A stretch of 64,000 bases of DNA, from assembly GCA_003170275.1 (NCBI GenBank), contig PNAM01000009.1, positions 62,001 to 126,000 of the forward strand. The letters run 5' to 3'. The position numbers and the translations under genes were made by a program. This document shows positions 25,809-34,884 of this stretch, piece by piece; the stretch's first letter is position 1, and each line of letters opens with the position of its first letter. The notes beneath the pieces were generated by a model. The model saw only the letters and a list, made by a program, of their open reading frames with translations. It did no database searches and was not told the DNA's origin. Source of the stretch: Myxococcales bacterium (GTDB taxonomy: Bacteria; Myxococcota_A; Polyangia; Palsa-1104).

Positions 25809-28694
25809 ATGAGAACTAGGAGTGCGATAAAGTATGGTGGCCGCACGCTTGTCGTGCTGGCCATCCTAGCGCGAGTCCACGACGCGAGTGCCTGGGACTC
25901 GCTCTGCTGGAACGTCGGCCAAGAGACGTCGTCGACCGATCCGTTTATGGACCCGAACTTCTGCCGCGCCGATAAACCTAGCCAGTGCCGCGAGGGCATC
26001 GCTTCGACGCGCGGCCGCATGCTGAGCGAGCATACCTTCATAACCAGGCTGGCGATGATTCAGGCTGGCCTACAGGACTACACTGTCGACAGCGCGTTCC
26101 CCGCCTACTGGTCCGTGAGCGATCCGGCCGTCGATGGATCGGGGGGCACCTACGAGCCGGCGTCTGCGGCGCGCGCGCAGGTCTGGGTTGCACCGGGCGC
26201 CTCTGACCAAGTTGTCTATCGCTATATGACGATCCCAGAGTTGGCCCAACTTCCAGATCACTCGTACAGCCTCTCCGACCTCCTCCTAGGCAACGAAAAG
26301 TGCCTCCCCGGGAACTCGCCCTGTAGGTTGTCGAACCAAATTGATGGCCAATCCCTTTCCGCAACACACAACTTCAAGCCACACATGGGCGCGGTGAACT
26401 CCACTCATTTCGGCGAGCAGGCTCACGCGACGTATCAGCTCTATCACCAGATTGCCACGCTGGTGGCCGAGCGATGCCTTGCAATGAGGGATGCGATCAC
26501 AGACAGCGACTTCGTCAAAGATCTCAAGAAGCAGCACTTCGTGGTTCAAAAACATCCCCTCGAGGACGAGGTAATAGGGCAGGCGACGCCGCCCGCAGGC
26601 GGACCGCTCGGTCCGTCTGATGTGGTCAACGAGGTGCGCACCTGCGAGCGCGAGGCACTGGTTTTCGAGGCGATCGGGAGCCACTTTCTCGCTGACGCGT
26701 GGTCTAGCGGCCACATGTGGGGACGTTGGGGAAGTCCCCTATTTGCCGGCACGGAATATGGACGCTCTTTTGCAATCGCATCTGCGATGGTTGCCGGAAT
26801 GCTCCACGGCGCGCGTGGAGCGTTCGATGAGTATGACGTGGCGATCTGCTCCAGCCTCCCCCTTGAGGGATCTCCCTTGGTCTACCAGACGATTCCTCAG
26901 AACTGCTCTTGGGGCGTCCTTAATCTCATGAATGACCAGATGTGCATGCCTGGCCCCTTTTACATGCCCGCTCCATACCCCGTTCTCCAGAACGAGTCCT
27001 GGCTCAGCCAGACGAGCACGGAATTTCGGTATCCGGACGGCAGGAATCCCTTTGGCAATGTACTCTTCAACACCGACACTGAAGGAACGAATTCGCTGTT
27101 CGCCGCTGCCGGGGATCTTTACCTCCTCCCGTGTCGTTCGCTCGGCCACCGCGCGGTTCTCGACTCCGACAATCCATATCTCAAAGCACAGCGAAGCAAG
27201 ATGCTCGATTGCGCTGCGCGCGGCTTCGCGGAAGTCTATAACGCCGGTCCGAGAACGGGCACAGCCGGAGCCCCAGTGCCGTACAGTGCGGGACTCTCCG
27301 CCGCTGAGGATCCTCTTTGCTGGTCTCAGCTGGTGACGAACCAATCGATTTCGCTCGGGTGGGGCTTCACCGGCAGACGACCTCTTGCGCGTGTAATCCT
27401 GGGGGACCCGCTGGCTGACAACCTCGAGACGTTGGTGAATGCCGTCGGAACGGACGTCGGTACTACTCAACTCGAACAACTGGCGCACATTGTGGCCGCT
27501 CGCGACCCATCGGGGGTTCAACTGGCAGTGAGTGGCCTAGTTCCCGAAGGCGAGCACTTCCTCTTTCAGATTTCCAATGTCAAGGGCGCCGAGATCGTCC
27601 GGGCCTACGACGACGGCATCGATCGCAATGGAGTGGACTACTACGACGGACGCTACCCCGAAAAGTGGCAGAGCTACTTCGAGGGTCCCGTGAGTTGCGC
27701 AACGGACCGGGACTGCTCCGCCGGCAGCTATTGCGCGACTGGGTTCACCGGGTCGCACTTCTGCCAGCCCCAGGAGACAGCGATCATGAGCGTGTACCGT
27801 CACGGCGAAACACCCGCCTGGTGCACGACCGACTCGAAAGCCGCTTTGGAGGCAGCAGCAGTCGCGTGCCATTCTAGCGTTGAGACCTCCGTGGCCTGCA
27901 ATGCTTGCGTAGACGCGGTGCTTCCGCACCTTCGCAATGCGTGCGACGATAAGACCTTCCTCCCGGCCTCACATCAACTCAGCTGGGACCCGATTATCAA
28001 CGACAGTGACAAGACACTCTTTCAGCTCCGCTCGCTATGCGATGTCTATGATGGCCAGGGAATTACTCCGGGCGCGGTGTCTCCTCCAAGACAGATCATG
28101 CCTGTCTATCGACTCTACGATCCTGCGAACGCCGCATCGGCGAGGAGCGCCGCGCTCGACTTCTGCAAGGAGGGGAGGAAGATCTACTTTGCTGACCCTC
28201 ATGATTCTGGCGTGATCAAGCTCAACCTCCAGCCCGGCACGGCAGCTGCGCAGGACACGCACCTATACGGGCCCACCGAAGCCTGGTCATTCGATGATGT
28301 AGAAACCGCCTACGGTTGCGTGGTGTTCAACGTGTGCGGCACGACTACTGACCCGGGTTATCTCAACTACGTCGATGAAGCGACGGACCCCCGTCCCACC
28401 CACGTTCACACATTCAAGGTTCATGCAGCGCCAATATTCGAGCCCGATGGGAAGAAGCACCTCGCTAAGCTGACGCCGTATCAAGAACGCGAATTGGATT
28501 TTCGCGCTTTCCAAGGACCTGACTGCAACGTTCCCGCCGCCCATGTTACCCAGCGCGCCGATGGCGATGATCTGGCGCTCGATTGGACGGTTACAAAGGG
28601 CCAGCACGACTCGATCTGCATCCGCCTAAAACAGAATTCATATACGGTCTGGAGTTCCAGTATCACGAGTGAGAACGGTGCAACCTGTTGGTAG
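25809..28694 (+). CDS. Secreted protein resembling zinc-dependent phospholipase C/P1-nuclease-like fold, 961 aa
   Basis: The start at 25809 follows GAGG by 5 nt and gives a signal peptide (GGRTLVVLAILARVHDASA). It begins 22 nt after the giant lipoprotein stop, so the two are likely one operon. Residues 60-330 are helical and His/Asp-rich: LSEHTFITRLAMIQAGL, THNFKPHMGAVN, QAHATYQLYHQIATLVAE and EAIGSHFLADAWSSGHMWG. The last resembles the HFLxDxxxxGH zinc-site helix of phospholipase C-like proteins. The C-terminal 450 residues have disulfide-type cysteines (DRDCSAGSYCATGFTGSHFC; SVACNACVDAVLPH) and end in a beta-rich domain. Hydrolase activity is inference from the His pattern; a structural partner of the giant protein is the alternative. 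Confidence 0.6.
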   Translation: MRTRSAIKYGGRTLVVLAILARVHDASAWDSLCWNVGQETSSTDPFMDPNFCRADKPSQCREGIASTRGRMLSEHTFITRLAMIQAGLQDYTVDSAFPAYWSVSDPAVDGSGGTYEPASAARAQVWVAPGASDQVVYRYMTIPELAQLPDHSYSLSDLLLGNEKCLPGNSPCRLSNQIDGQSLSATHNFKPHMGAVNSTHFGEQAHATYQLYHQIATLVAERCLAMRDAITDSDFVKDLKKQHFVVQKHPLEDEVIGQATPPAGGPLGPSDVVNEVRTCEREALVFEAIGSHFLADAWSSGHMWGRWGSPLFAGTEYGRSFAIASAMVAGMLHGARGAFDEYDVAICSSLPLEGSPLVYQTIPQNCSWGVLNLMNDQMCMPGPFYMPAPYPVLQNESWLSQTSTEFRYPDGRNPFGNVLFNTDTEGTNSLFAAAGDLYLLPCRSLGHRAVLDSDNPYLKAQRSKMLDCAARGFAEVYNAGPRTGTAGAPVPYSAGLSAAEDPLCWSQLVTNQSISLGWGFTGRRPLARVILGDPLADNLETLVNAVGTDVGTTQLEQLAHIVAARDPSGVQLAVSGLVPEGEHFLFQISNVKGAEIVRAYDDGIDRNGVDYYDGRYPEKWQSYFEGPVSCATDRDCSAGSYCATGFTGSHFCQPQETAIMSVYRHGETPAWCTTDSKAALEAAAVACHSSVETSVACNACVDAVLPHLRNACDDKTFLPASHQLSWDPIINDSDKTLFQLRSLCDVYDGQGITPGAVSPPRQIMPVYRLYDPANAASARSAALDFCKEGRKIYFADPHDSGVIKLNLQPGTAAAQDTHLYGPTEAWSFDDVETAYGCVVFNVCGTTTDPGYLNYVDEATDPRPTHVHTFKVHAAPIFEPDGKKHLAKLTPYQERELDFRAFQGPDCNVPAAHVTQRADGDDLALDWTVTKGQHDSICIRLKQNSYTVWSSSITSENGATCW

Positions 28695-28719
28695 GTGCTA
28701 GTCGTCGGATCGAACCTCA

Positions 28720-29220
28720 TTAATGCGGGATCGGGAGTCCCTCGACATTCCGAAAGTACGTGCAGGCAGCCAGAACCACGACGTTCGTTACAAGTCCGAT
28801 ACTGTTCACGACGAGCGACGCCACGGCGAGGCCTCGACTTCGTTGCTGGCGCTTCTTCAAGGTCATGATTCCGAGCGTTAGACCGGCGACGGCCATCCCT
28901 ATTCCCAGTAACGGCACTAGCTGAAGGGCTCTGCTTGGGGCATCAACGGAAACGCCAAGCACGACTGCGACCCGGAACAGCGCCGTGAATGGCGAAAAAA
29001 GCGTCGGCAGCCCGAGGAGTAGTGACAAAGCAGGAATGAGAGGACCACCGGAGGCGCGAAGCCGGCTGTCCTCGAGGCTCGATTCTAGTTTCCGGTGTCG
29101 TTCCCAGCAAGGAAGGCAGCAGAAGCCAGATCCGAACGTCACCGGTTGACGGCTGGTTGGCTCCAAGCCGGATTTGCCGCAGATAGCGCAGACGGCAGTC
29201 CGATCCGGTTCACGGTACAT
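28720..29220 (-). CDS. Zinc-ribbon membrane protein (DUF4190-like), 166 aa
   Basis: Residues 11-38 hold a zinc-binding cluster (Cys11-x2-Cys14, then Cys34/Cys35-x2-Cys38). Three hydrophobic segments follow, at about 60-90, 100-122 and 132-155; the second and third flank TLKKRQQRSRGLAVASLVVN, the layout of DUF4190-type small membrane proteins. The likely location is the inner membrane with the ribbon in the cytoplasm. It is convergent with the phospholipase-like gene (25 nt apart) and co-oriented with the next zinc-ribbon gene on its right, about 180 nt away. The role is unknown. Confidence 0.7.
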   Translation of the reverse strand: MYREPDRTAVCAICGKSGLEPTSRQPVTFGSGFCCLPCWERHRKLESSLEDSRLRASGGPLIPALSLLLGLPTLFSPFTALFRVAVVLGVSVDAPSRALQLVPLLGIGMAVAGLTLGIMTLKKRQQRSRGLAVASLVVNSIGLVTNVVVLAACTYFRNVEGLPIPH

Positions 29221-29402
29221 TGCGCATACCGAGTTGGTGTGGGCCCGACACGGGGCGTCGCGATTTCAAGTTGTGTCTCGCCACGTATGATTCTGACCGT
29301 GACGGATCGATGCCATCCTCATGCACACACCTGTTCTGACTACTTCTGGAGACCCGCTTCATACGGCCCTCGTCCTGTCATTCCTAGCTGATTCAACTCG
29401 CT

Positions 29403-31154
29403 TCACGAGCCAGCGACCCGCGTCCACGTCGCGCCGTTGTCAACAGATCGGAACACTGCCTTCTTCGAAATGACAAGCAGCGTTCCCCTCTGCGTGCTCA
29501 CGACGTCGAGTGCGAAGTCACCAAGCGGAGCAGTTCGTGTCCACACTGCTGCGTCGGATGATGACCATACCTCGCCATGATGCGCGCAGTAGAGCAGCGC
29601 ACCGCTGGCAGCGACGTTCCTTGGTCGAATCCACATCAGGGGAAGATCCCCCTTCGGCACGGCAACCAGACCCTTATCCGGCGTGAGTGCCCTTCCGTCG
29701 CTGCCGACCAGGACACTGTGGGATCCAGGCGCTATAAAGCGCCCGCCCGGAAGTCCCACCACCCCCTCAGAGGCGCTGAGCGACGGGTCGAGCGCTGTGG
29801 TCGTCCAGTTCCTTCCTCCATCGCTGGAACGAAGGACCTTTTGCTGACCGGCCTCGTAGAACAGGGCACCGTCGGCGGCACGCGACATGGAGCCGCCCAC
29901 GTCGGCGACGGGCAATGTCAAGTGAGCCCAACTTCGCCCGCCATCCTCGGAACGGAAGATCTCCGAGGACCATTCGCCCCAAACGATGAAAGCGCCAGCA
30001 TCGTCCACTGCCACTCCGCGCGTGCTGTGAGGCCGATCGTGGCGGTCGCCGTTCACGAGCGGATCGGGGTCGGTATTAGCCCAGCGCGACCCGCTCTCGT
30101 TCCAAACATAGACGGACGACTCATTGCTCGCGATCGTCACCCCTCGCCCGCTGGCGAGGTGCCGAATACTCACATCCTCTAGTCCGCTGTCGGCGCCTGA
30201 CCATGTTTGGCCATCATCCGTCGAGCGCAGGACGCCGGACGCGATCACTGCAAAGGCTCCCAGCCCGCTTGCCGCAATTACCGGCGACTGTGAGCGCGAG
30301 CGCTGCACTTCGGTACGTCCGCGAATCAACCCGTCTTTGCGAGATGCAGCCTCCAGCTCGGCAAGACCGGCCACGCAGTCTCCCCGCATGACCGTCTCCT
30401 GGAGAACCGCTTTCTCGACATGCCAGTCGCAATTGTCGCTCGGGCATCGCTCGAGCCAACGTCGACGATAGCTCTCGATGCAAGCTTGGGGGCAGCAGTT
30501 GGGACCCCCGTGGGGGTCACCACAAATGGGGATCGTGTCGATGCACGCAGGGGTGCGCTTGTTCGCCTTGGACACGGCTGAGAACCGGTCCAGGCACGAG
30601 CTCCAACGTCCGACCGGGCTGGCCGCATCGCGGGCAAACTCTTCGTTCAGTTGGGCAGCCTTCGTCACCGGGTTGATCGGCCGATCCATGACCTTCTTGT
30701 CCGCCCCTCCATAGCCCACTGCCAACCCTCGGGAGAAGAACTCAAACTGACCGGCCTCCTCAGGCGTCAACTTGGTCGTGTTCTCGAGTGGCAGTGGAGC
30801 GCACCCCGGCACAATCCGACCAGGGGTGTTCGGAGGAAAAGGAGCTGTCGGCGTCGTCAACACGGTGGCTGGGGCCCCGGCAGGCTTGGACGAAGGCGCC
30901 GCGGTGGCGGTCGACGGCGCGTCAGTCTGAGAGGCCATCTCGCGCGCGTGACGCTCTGCCCGTCGCTGCGACTTCCATCGCACGGCAAGCCCGAGCCCGG
31001 CTACGAGCACGACGGCCCCGATGACAGCAAAGAGCCGAGGGACACCTTTCTTTGGCTGGCGGGCGGGTAGCGGCCGAAACTTCGCGAAGATTACGCCACA
31101 GTGCGTGCACGCTTCCCCACCGTTTTGAACATGTCCGCAACGCGGGCAGGCCAT
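29403..31154 (-). CDS. Zinc-ribbon/TM protein with CCPQ module and BNR beta-propeller, 583 aa
   Basis: Domains in order: an N-terminal zinc ribbon (CPRCGHVQNGGEACTHCG, Cys3/6/16/19); one TM helix (about 40-58); a Pro/Thr/Ala linker; a Cys-rich module (about 171-261) with RWSSC, ACIDTIPIC, NCCPQACIE and GDCV; and a BNR/sialidase-type propeller (about 290-583) with Asp-box motifs STDDGQTWSG, SEDGGRSWAH, SSDGGRNWTT and SVDNGATWTR. Topology suggests a cytoplasmic ribbon and a periplasmic propeller. The Cys-rich module closely resembles the C-terminus of the giant lipoprotein. It is transcribed divergently from the PDZ/zinc-ribbon gene. No sialidase active site is evident, so a binding or sensing role is more likely. 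Confidence 0.78.
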   Translation of the reverse strand: MACPRCGHVQNGGEACTHCGVIFAKFRPLPARQPKKGVPRLFAVIGAVVLVAGLGLAVRWKSQRRAERHAREMASQTDAPSTATAAPSSKPAGAPATVLTTPTAPFPPNTPGRIVPGCAPLPLENTTKLTPEEAGQFEFFSRGLAVGYGGADKKVMDRPINPVTKAAQLNEEFARDAASPVGRWSSCLDRFSAVSKANKRTPACIDTIPICGDPHGGPNCCPQACIESYRRRWLERCPSDNCDWHVEKAVLQETVMRGDCVAGLAELEAASRKDGLIRGRTEVQRSRSQSPVIAASGLGAFAVIASGVLRSTDDGQTWSGADSGLEDVSIRHLASGRGVTIASNESSVYVWNESGSRWANTDPDPLVNGDRHDRPHSTRGVAVDDAGAFIVWGEWSSEIFRSEDGGRSWAHLTLPVADVGGSMSRAADGALFYEAGQQKVLRSSDGGRNWTTTALDPSLSASEGVVGLPGGRFIAPGSHSVLVGSDGRALTPDKGLVAVPKGDLPLMWIRPRNVAASGALLYCAHHGEVWSSSDAAVWTRTAPLGDFALDVVSTQRGTLLVISKKAVFRSVDNGATWTRVAGS

Positions 31155-31517
31155 CTGACTATCTTAGCACTCGCATGACGGTTCCCTAATTCCTCTGGGA
31201 CGGACGCGCAGACTCTGAACCGGACTGATTGTCGGTGCAGACAGCCTACCTACACGCACCGTTACCAGAGGATTTCTTCGGGAGCTACCCCCTGGGACAA
31301 CCAGAACGACGATGGTAGCCCACGTGTGGCATCATGTCGCAGCCGTGCCTCCTCGACCCGAGTAGGGCCGCTCGAAACATCCGGCTCCCAGATGATTCGC
31401 TCGTACTTGCAGGATCGCAACGGGCGCGTCTACTAAGTCGGTCTTGAGGGAGGCGATTGCGATGCGTGACTAGCGAAGTGACCAAGCCGGTCGGTGATAG
31501 AATCAGTCGGGGGCTCG
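31155..31517. other. Divergent intergenic region between two zinc-ribbon genes
   Basis: A 363-nt stretch between the starts of the BNR/zinc-ribbon gene (leftward) and the PDZ/zinc-ribbon gene (rightward). It must hold both promoters. I see no convincing -10/-35, sigma-54 or palindromic site and no coding potential I trust. Confidence 0.4.
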
Positions 31518-32339
31518 ATGGCGGCGTGTTCTGGGTGCGGCAGGGTCGTAGCGACCAGCGTGGCCTTGTGCCCGTCCTGTGGAGCCGTGCGCAGGGGAGC
31601 AGGGGCACAGCCCACGTCGCGCCGACTGTATTACGCACTTGCAGTCGCCGTCGTACTCGGGGGCGCAGCGCTGCTGGCGATGAGGCCGAAGGGGCGGCGC
31701 GCCGCGCCTGTCAGTGCGTGTCGTGGGGGCACCATCGTTGGGACAGACCGAGTCGCGGATGATGCGACTGCCCCGCGGGACAACGGCGGCGACCAGTGGC
31801 AATGCCTCCACTTTGTGCAACGCCCCGAGCTCCCCTTTGTCGAGCTCGCGAAGGTGCGTCATCGCGGAAACGGCGCCTATATGGCGAACAATGCTCGTCC
31901 GGAACATACGCACGATCCAGTGTGTCGGGCGGTCACCCAGACCGGCGCGAATGCATTCTTCGATGAACCCGCAACGCTCGTTGGGAAGGACCTCTACGAG
32001 CAGGTCAGCCACGCCATCTACCTCTATGTTGGATCGACGCCGCCCAACCGCGAGGCGGCGGAGAAGGCACGGCGGGGTTGCCTGATCACCGGAGTCGTCG
32101 CCGGCTCGAGTGCGGAGCGGGCTGGGCTGCGCGGCGGTGACCTGCTCCTGAAAATCGCCGGCATCGCCCCGAGCGACACGACCTGTGACTCGATGGTCGG
32201 CCTGCTGGACGGCGTGACCCGCGGTGGGCGTGTCGAGGTGGAGGTCCGTCGCGGAGCCGAGCAAGCGGTGGTCGCACTCGTACGCCCGCCGGCCGGCTTG
32301 TACGGTTATCGCTACTTACCCATCCCGGTGCTGCCATGA
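31518..32339 (+). CDS. Zinc-ribbon/TM/PDZ-domain protein, 273 aa
   Basis: Residues 4-21 form a CxxC...CxxC zinc ribbon (CSGCGRVV, CPSCGAV). A TM helix follows at about 37-55. A middle region has several Cys and His residues (CRGGTIVG, CLHFVQRPELPF), and the C-terminus (about 186-262) is a PDZ domain (GCLITGVVAGSSAERAGLRGGDLLLKIAG). The ATG at 31518 is preferred because it begins directly at the ribbon; a GTG at 31494 would add eight residues. Its TGA overlaps the ATG of the kinase gene (ATGA at 32336-32339), so the two are translationally coupled. It may present a periplasmic PDZ sensor to the kinase pathway. The PDZ partner is unknown. Confidence 0.8.
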   Translation: MAACSGCGRVVATSVALCPSCGAVRRGAGAQPTSRRLYYALAVAVVLGGAALLAMRPKGRRAAPVSACRGGTIVGTDRVADDATAPRDNGGDQWQCLHFVQRPELPFVELAKVRHRGNGAYMANNARPEHTHDPVCRAVTQTGANAFFDEPATLVGKDLYEQVSHAIYLYVGSTPPNREAAEKARRGCLITGVVAGSSAERAGLRGGDLLLKIAGIAPSDTTCDSMVGLLDGVTRGGRVEVEVRRGAEQAVVALVRPPAGLYGYRYLPIPVLP

Positions 32340-34591
32340 GCCTGGAGCTTGGCAGCGTTCTGCGCGGAGAGAGCGACGCGTACCTGGTCGGCGAGGAACG
32401 CGGACGGGGTGGCTTCGGGATCACGCATCGGGCGCAGCGGCAGCGCGACGGTCTCGAGGTAATCGTCAAGGTACTCAAGCTCGAGCGGCTCGAACAGTGG
32501 AAGTCGCTCGAGCTGTTCGAGCGGGAGGCCAAGGTGTTGCGCGGGCTGCAACACCCGGGCATCCCCCGCTACGTCGACTACTTCTCGCTCGGCGACGCGA
32601 CGCGACCCAACGGCTTCGTGCTGGTGCAGGAGTACATCCCGGGGCACGACCTGCGCGAAGTGATGCGCGGCGAGCGAAGCCTGTCGCCCGACGAAATGCG
32701 GCGATGGTTCGTCGAAGCGCTGGAGATCCTGCGCTACCTACAGGAACTAGCGCCGGCGGTCATCCACCGCGACGTGACGCCGAAGAACCTCCTGCTGCGG
32801 CCCGATGGGCGAGCGGCGCTCGTCGATTTCGGCAGCGTGCAGGCCGCGCTGCAATCGACGTCGACGGTGTCATCGACCTCGGCGGGCACGTTCGGTTATG
32901 CGCCGATGGAACAGTTCGTCGGGCGCGCCTCGCCGTCGAGCGATCTATACGGCCTGGCGATGACCTACCTGGCCGTCGCGTCGAGTAGCGAGCCGACCGA
33001 AATGCCGCTCGATGGCGCGCGGGTGGACGTTGCGCAGCTGCTCGGACCGGCTGCGCCGTTCGCGGGGATCTTGCACCAGATGACCGATCCCGATCCGCGC
33101 CGGCGTCCGCGCGATGCGGCAACGGTGCTCGAACAGTTGAAGGACCCGGCGCGCGCGGCAAAGGGTGCCCCGACTTCATCCGGCGGTCTCGAAGACACGA
33201 CCGGATACCTGACGCGACTCGAGCGGCGACTGCGCGACGAGGGATTTGCGATCTTGCGCGGCGGCCGCATCGGCGCCGGCCCGGTCGTGTTCACCGCGAA
33301 ACGGGCCGCGAAGGGACTCAAGGCTGCCGAGACGATCGAGCTCGTCGTTGTTCGCGAAGAGGAACATCCGGGCGGCGTGAGCGGAGTCGCGCAGGCTGTG
33401 ACCCAGGCAAATCCGGCTGCGTCGCGTTGGCGCGTATTGACTTCGGGACCGCGCTTTGTGGTACCCGTGGTGATCGCCGGCCGCGGATTCGCGCGTCCGC
33501 CCTCCTGCCCCGCCACCCGGCGAGACGTCGTACCGGTGGCCGTTGATCTCGCTGAGGGCGCGACGCACGTTCTGCGCACGGACCTTGGCCCGGATGCGAC
33601 GCCGCTTCTGCAATATCTGTGGTGGCTCGTCACCCCGCAAGCAGACGCGCGGTCGCTGGCGCGACCGAAGAGCGGCGTGAAACGGATCGCGGTCGCAGCG
33701 GGCGCGGGCACCGCACTGGTGCTGGCGGCGGCAGCAGTGTACGTGGCAGTCCTCGATCCGGCGACCTACTACCTCGTTCACGTCGCCGATCCCGCGACCC
33801 GTCAGATCGCGTACGCGCGCTTCGTGCCGGACGGAGAACGCGGTCTCGATGTCAGCGAGGTCACCGTGATCGACGCCGACGGCACGGTGCGCTCCCGGCG
33901 CGCGATCGATCCGCACGCCTACCCTTGCGGGCTATCAGACGGCGCGTTGACCTCGTGGTCATGCGAGGGGCACAACTGTCGTCTCGAGCGCAGCAGAGCT
34001 TCCTCGGATGAGTCGAGCGAGCTGGCTGCGACCGAGTTCCGCCGCTGGTGGTGGTGTTCCGTGCACGGCGAGCGCACCGCCGTGGCACACGGCGAGAGCG
34101 GACAGTCGCAAGTGTGGATCTACGGGCGCGGCAGCGCCGCAGCGTTGGCGCCCGGAACGCAACCAGGCGATCGCGATCCGGCTTGGTACCCCGACGGCCA
34201 CCGCCTGGTCGTGTCGTCCGGGCCTGACGGCGGCGAGCGGCTGTCCTCCCTCGACGTCACGAGCGGCGAGCGCACTGAGCTCGGCGGTCCACCGGCGCGA
34301 CAGCTCCGGCCAGCGGTCTCACCGGACGGTAGGCGCATCGCCTTCTACTCGATCACGCGCAAGGCCCGCGGTGAGGCGCGCAAGGCGAACGCCGACGAGT
34401 GGGACCTATCGCTGCTCGACCCGGTCGACCACTCCGCGCGCATGCTGATCCAATCCGTTTGCTTCACCTCGGGCCCCGCCTGGCTCAGCCCCGACGAGTT
34501 GGTGTACGCCAAATGGACCGGCGAGCAGTGCGGCCTGTTCATCTACGATCTGCGCACAGAAGAGACCCGCCAGATCGTGAAGCGTTTCTGA
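32336..34591 (+). CDS. Ser/Thr protein kinase with periplasmic TolB-like propeller
   Basis: A 751-residue Hanks-type kinase. Residues 15-275 form the catalytic domain: Gly loop GRGGFG (23-28), Lys45, Glu64, HRD 144-146 with Lys150/Asn151, and DFG 164-166, all intact, so it should be active. Residues 290-430 are a cytoplasmic domain I do not recognise. One TM helix lies at about 448-472. The periplasmic part carries TolB/WD40-like repeats (RDPAWYPDGHRLVVSSG, RPAVSPDGRRIAFYS, PAWLSPDELVYAKW). The start overlaps the stop of the zinc-ribbon/PDZ gene. Substrates are not evident; a neighbouring zinc-ribbon protein could be one. Confidence 0.9.
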   Translation: MSLELGSVLRGESDAYLVGEERGRGGFGITHRAQRQRDGLEVIVKVLKLERLEQWKSLELFEREAKVLRGLQHPGIPRYVDYFSLGDATRPNGFVLVQEYIPGHDLREVMRGERSLSPDEMRRWFVEALEILRYLQELAPAVIHRDVTPKNLLLRPDGRAALVDFGSVQAALQSTSTVSSTSAGTFGYAPMEQFVGRASPSSDLYGLAMTYLAVASSSEPTEMPLDGARVDVAQLLGPAAPFAGILHQMTDPDPRRRPRDAATVLEQLKDPARAAKGAPTSSGGLEDTTGYLTRLERRLRDEGFAILRGGRIGAGPVVFTAKRAAKGLKAAETIELVVVREEEHPGGVSGVAQAVTQANPAASRWRVLTSGPRFVVPVVIAGRGFARPPSCPATRRDVVPVAVDLAEGATHVLRTDLGPDATPLLQYLWWLVTPQADARSLARPKSGVKRIAVAAGAGTALVLAAAAVYVAVLDPATYYLVHVADPATRQIAYARFVPDGERGLDVSEVTVIDADGTVRSRRAIDPHAYPCGLSDGALTSWSCEGHNCRLERSRASSDESSELAATEFRRWWWCSVHGERTAVAHGESGQSQVWIYGRGSAAALAPGTQPGDRDPAWYPDGHRLVVSSGPDGGERLSSLDVTSGERTELGGPPARQLRPAVSPDGRRIAFYSITRKARGEARKANADEWDLSLLDPVDHSARMLIQSVCFTSGPAWLSPDELVYAKWTGEQCGLFIYDLRTEETRQIVKRF

Positions 34592-34681
34592 GGTAGATGC
34601 GCGGCGATGTGGCGACCAACTGCACGGCTACCGCATCCCGTGATCGTCAGGACGGGCACGTGAACGGCGACGCCCTGTTCG

Positions 34682-34870
34682 TTGCTGCTGTATGGCGCGC
34701 TCGGGGCATCGTTTGTGTTCTATCTGTTTTCTCGGCAGCCTCATCGGCGCGTCCTGCGGCTCATGAAGGGCACGCGCTGTGGCCGGATTGACTCACTGCG
34801 CGAGGGCGCGCGCGTGAAGATTGTTGGTAGGGTCATCCCGGTTCGCGAGGTTGCGCACACAGATCGATCT
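34682..34870 (+). pseudogene. Truncated remnant resembling a GIDE-domain membrane protein
   Basis: Between the kinase and a lipoprotein gene, one frame encodes a hydrophobic segment (LLYGALGASFVFYLF), then a basic stretch and LREGARVKIVGRVIPVREV. This resembles the start of bacterial GIDE-like (E3-ligase-like) membrane proteins, in which the xxLREGxxVKVxGRV strand is followed by a PLSGxxCxYY region. That second half is missing: the frame continues into unrelated residues and collides with the next gene. I read it as a decayed 5' fragment. Family assignment is by eye and tentative. Confidence 0.4.
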
Positions 34871-34884
34871 TCAGGAGTCCTCTC

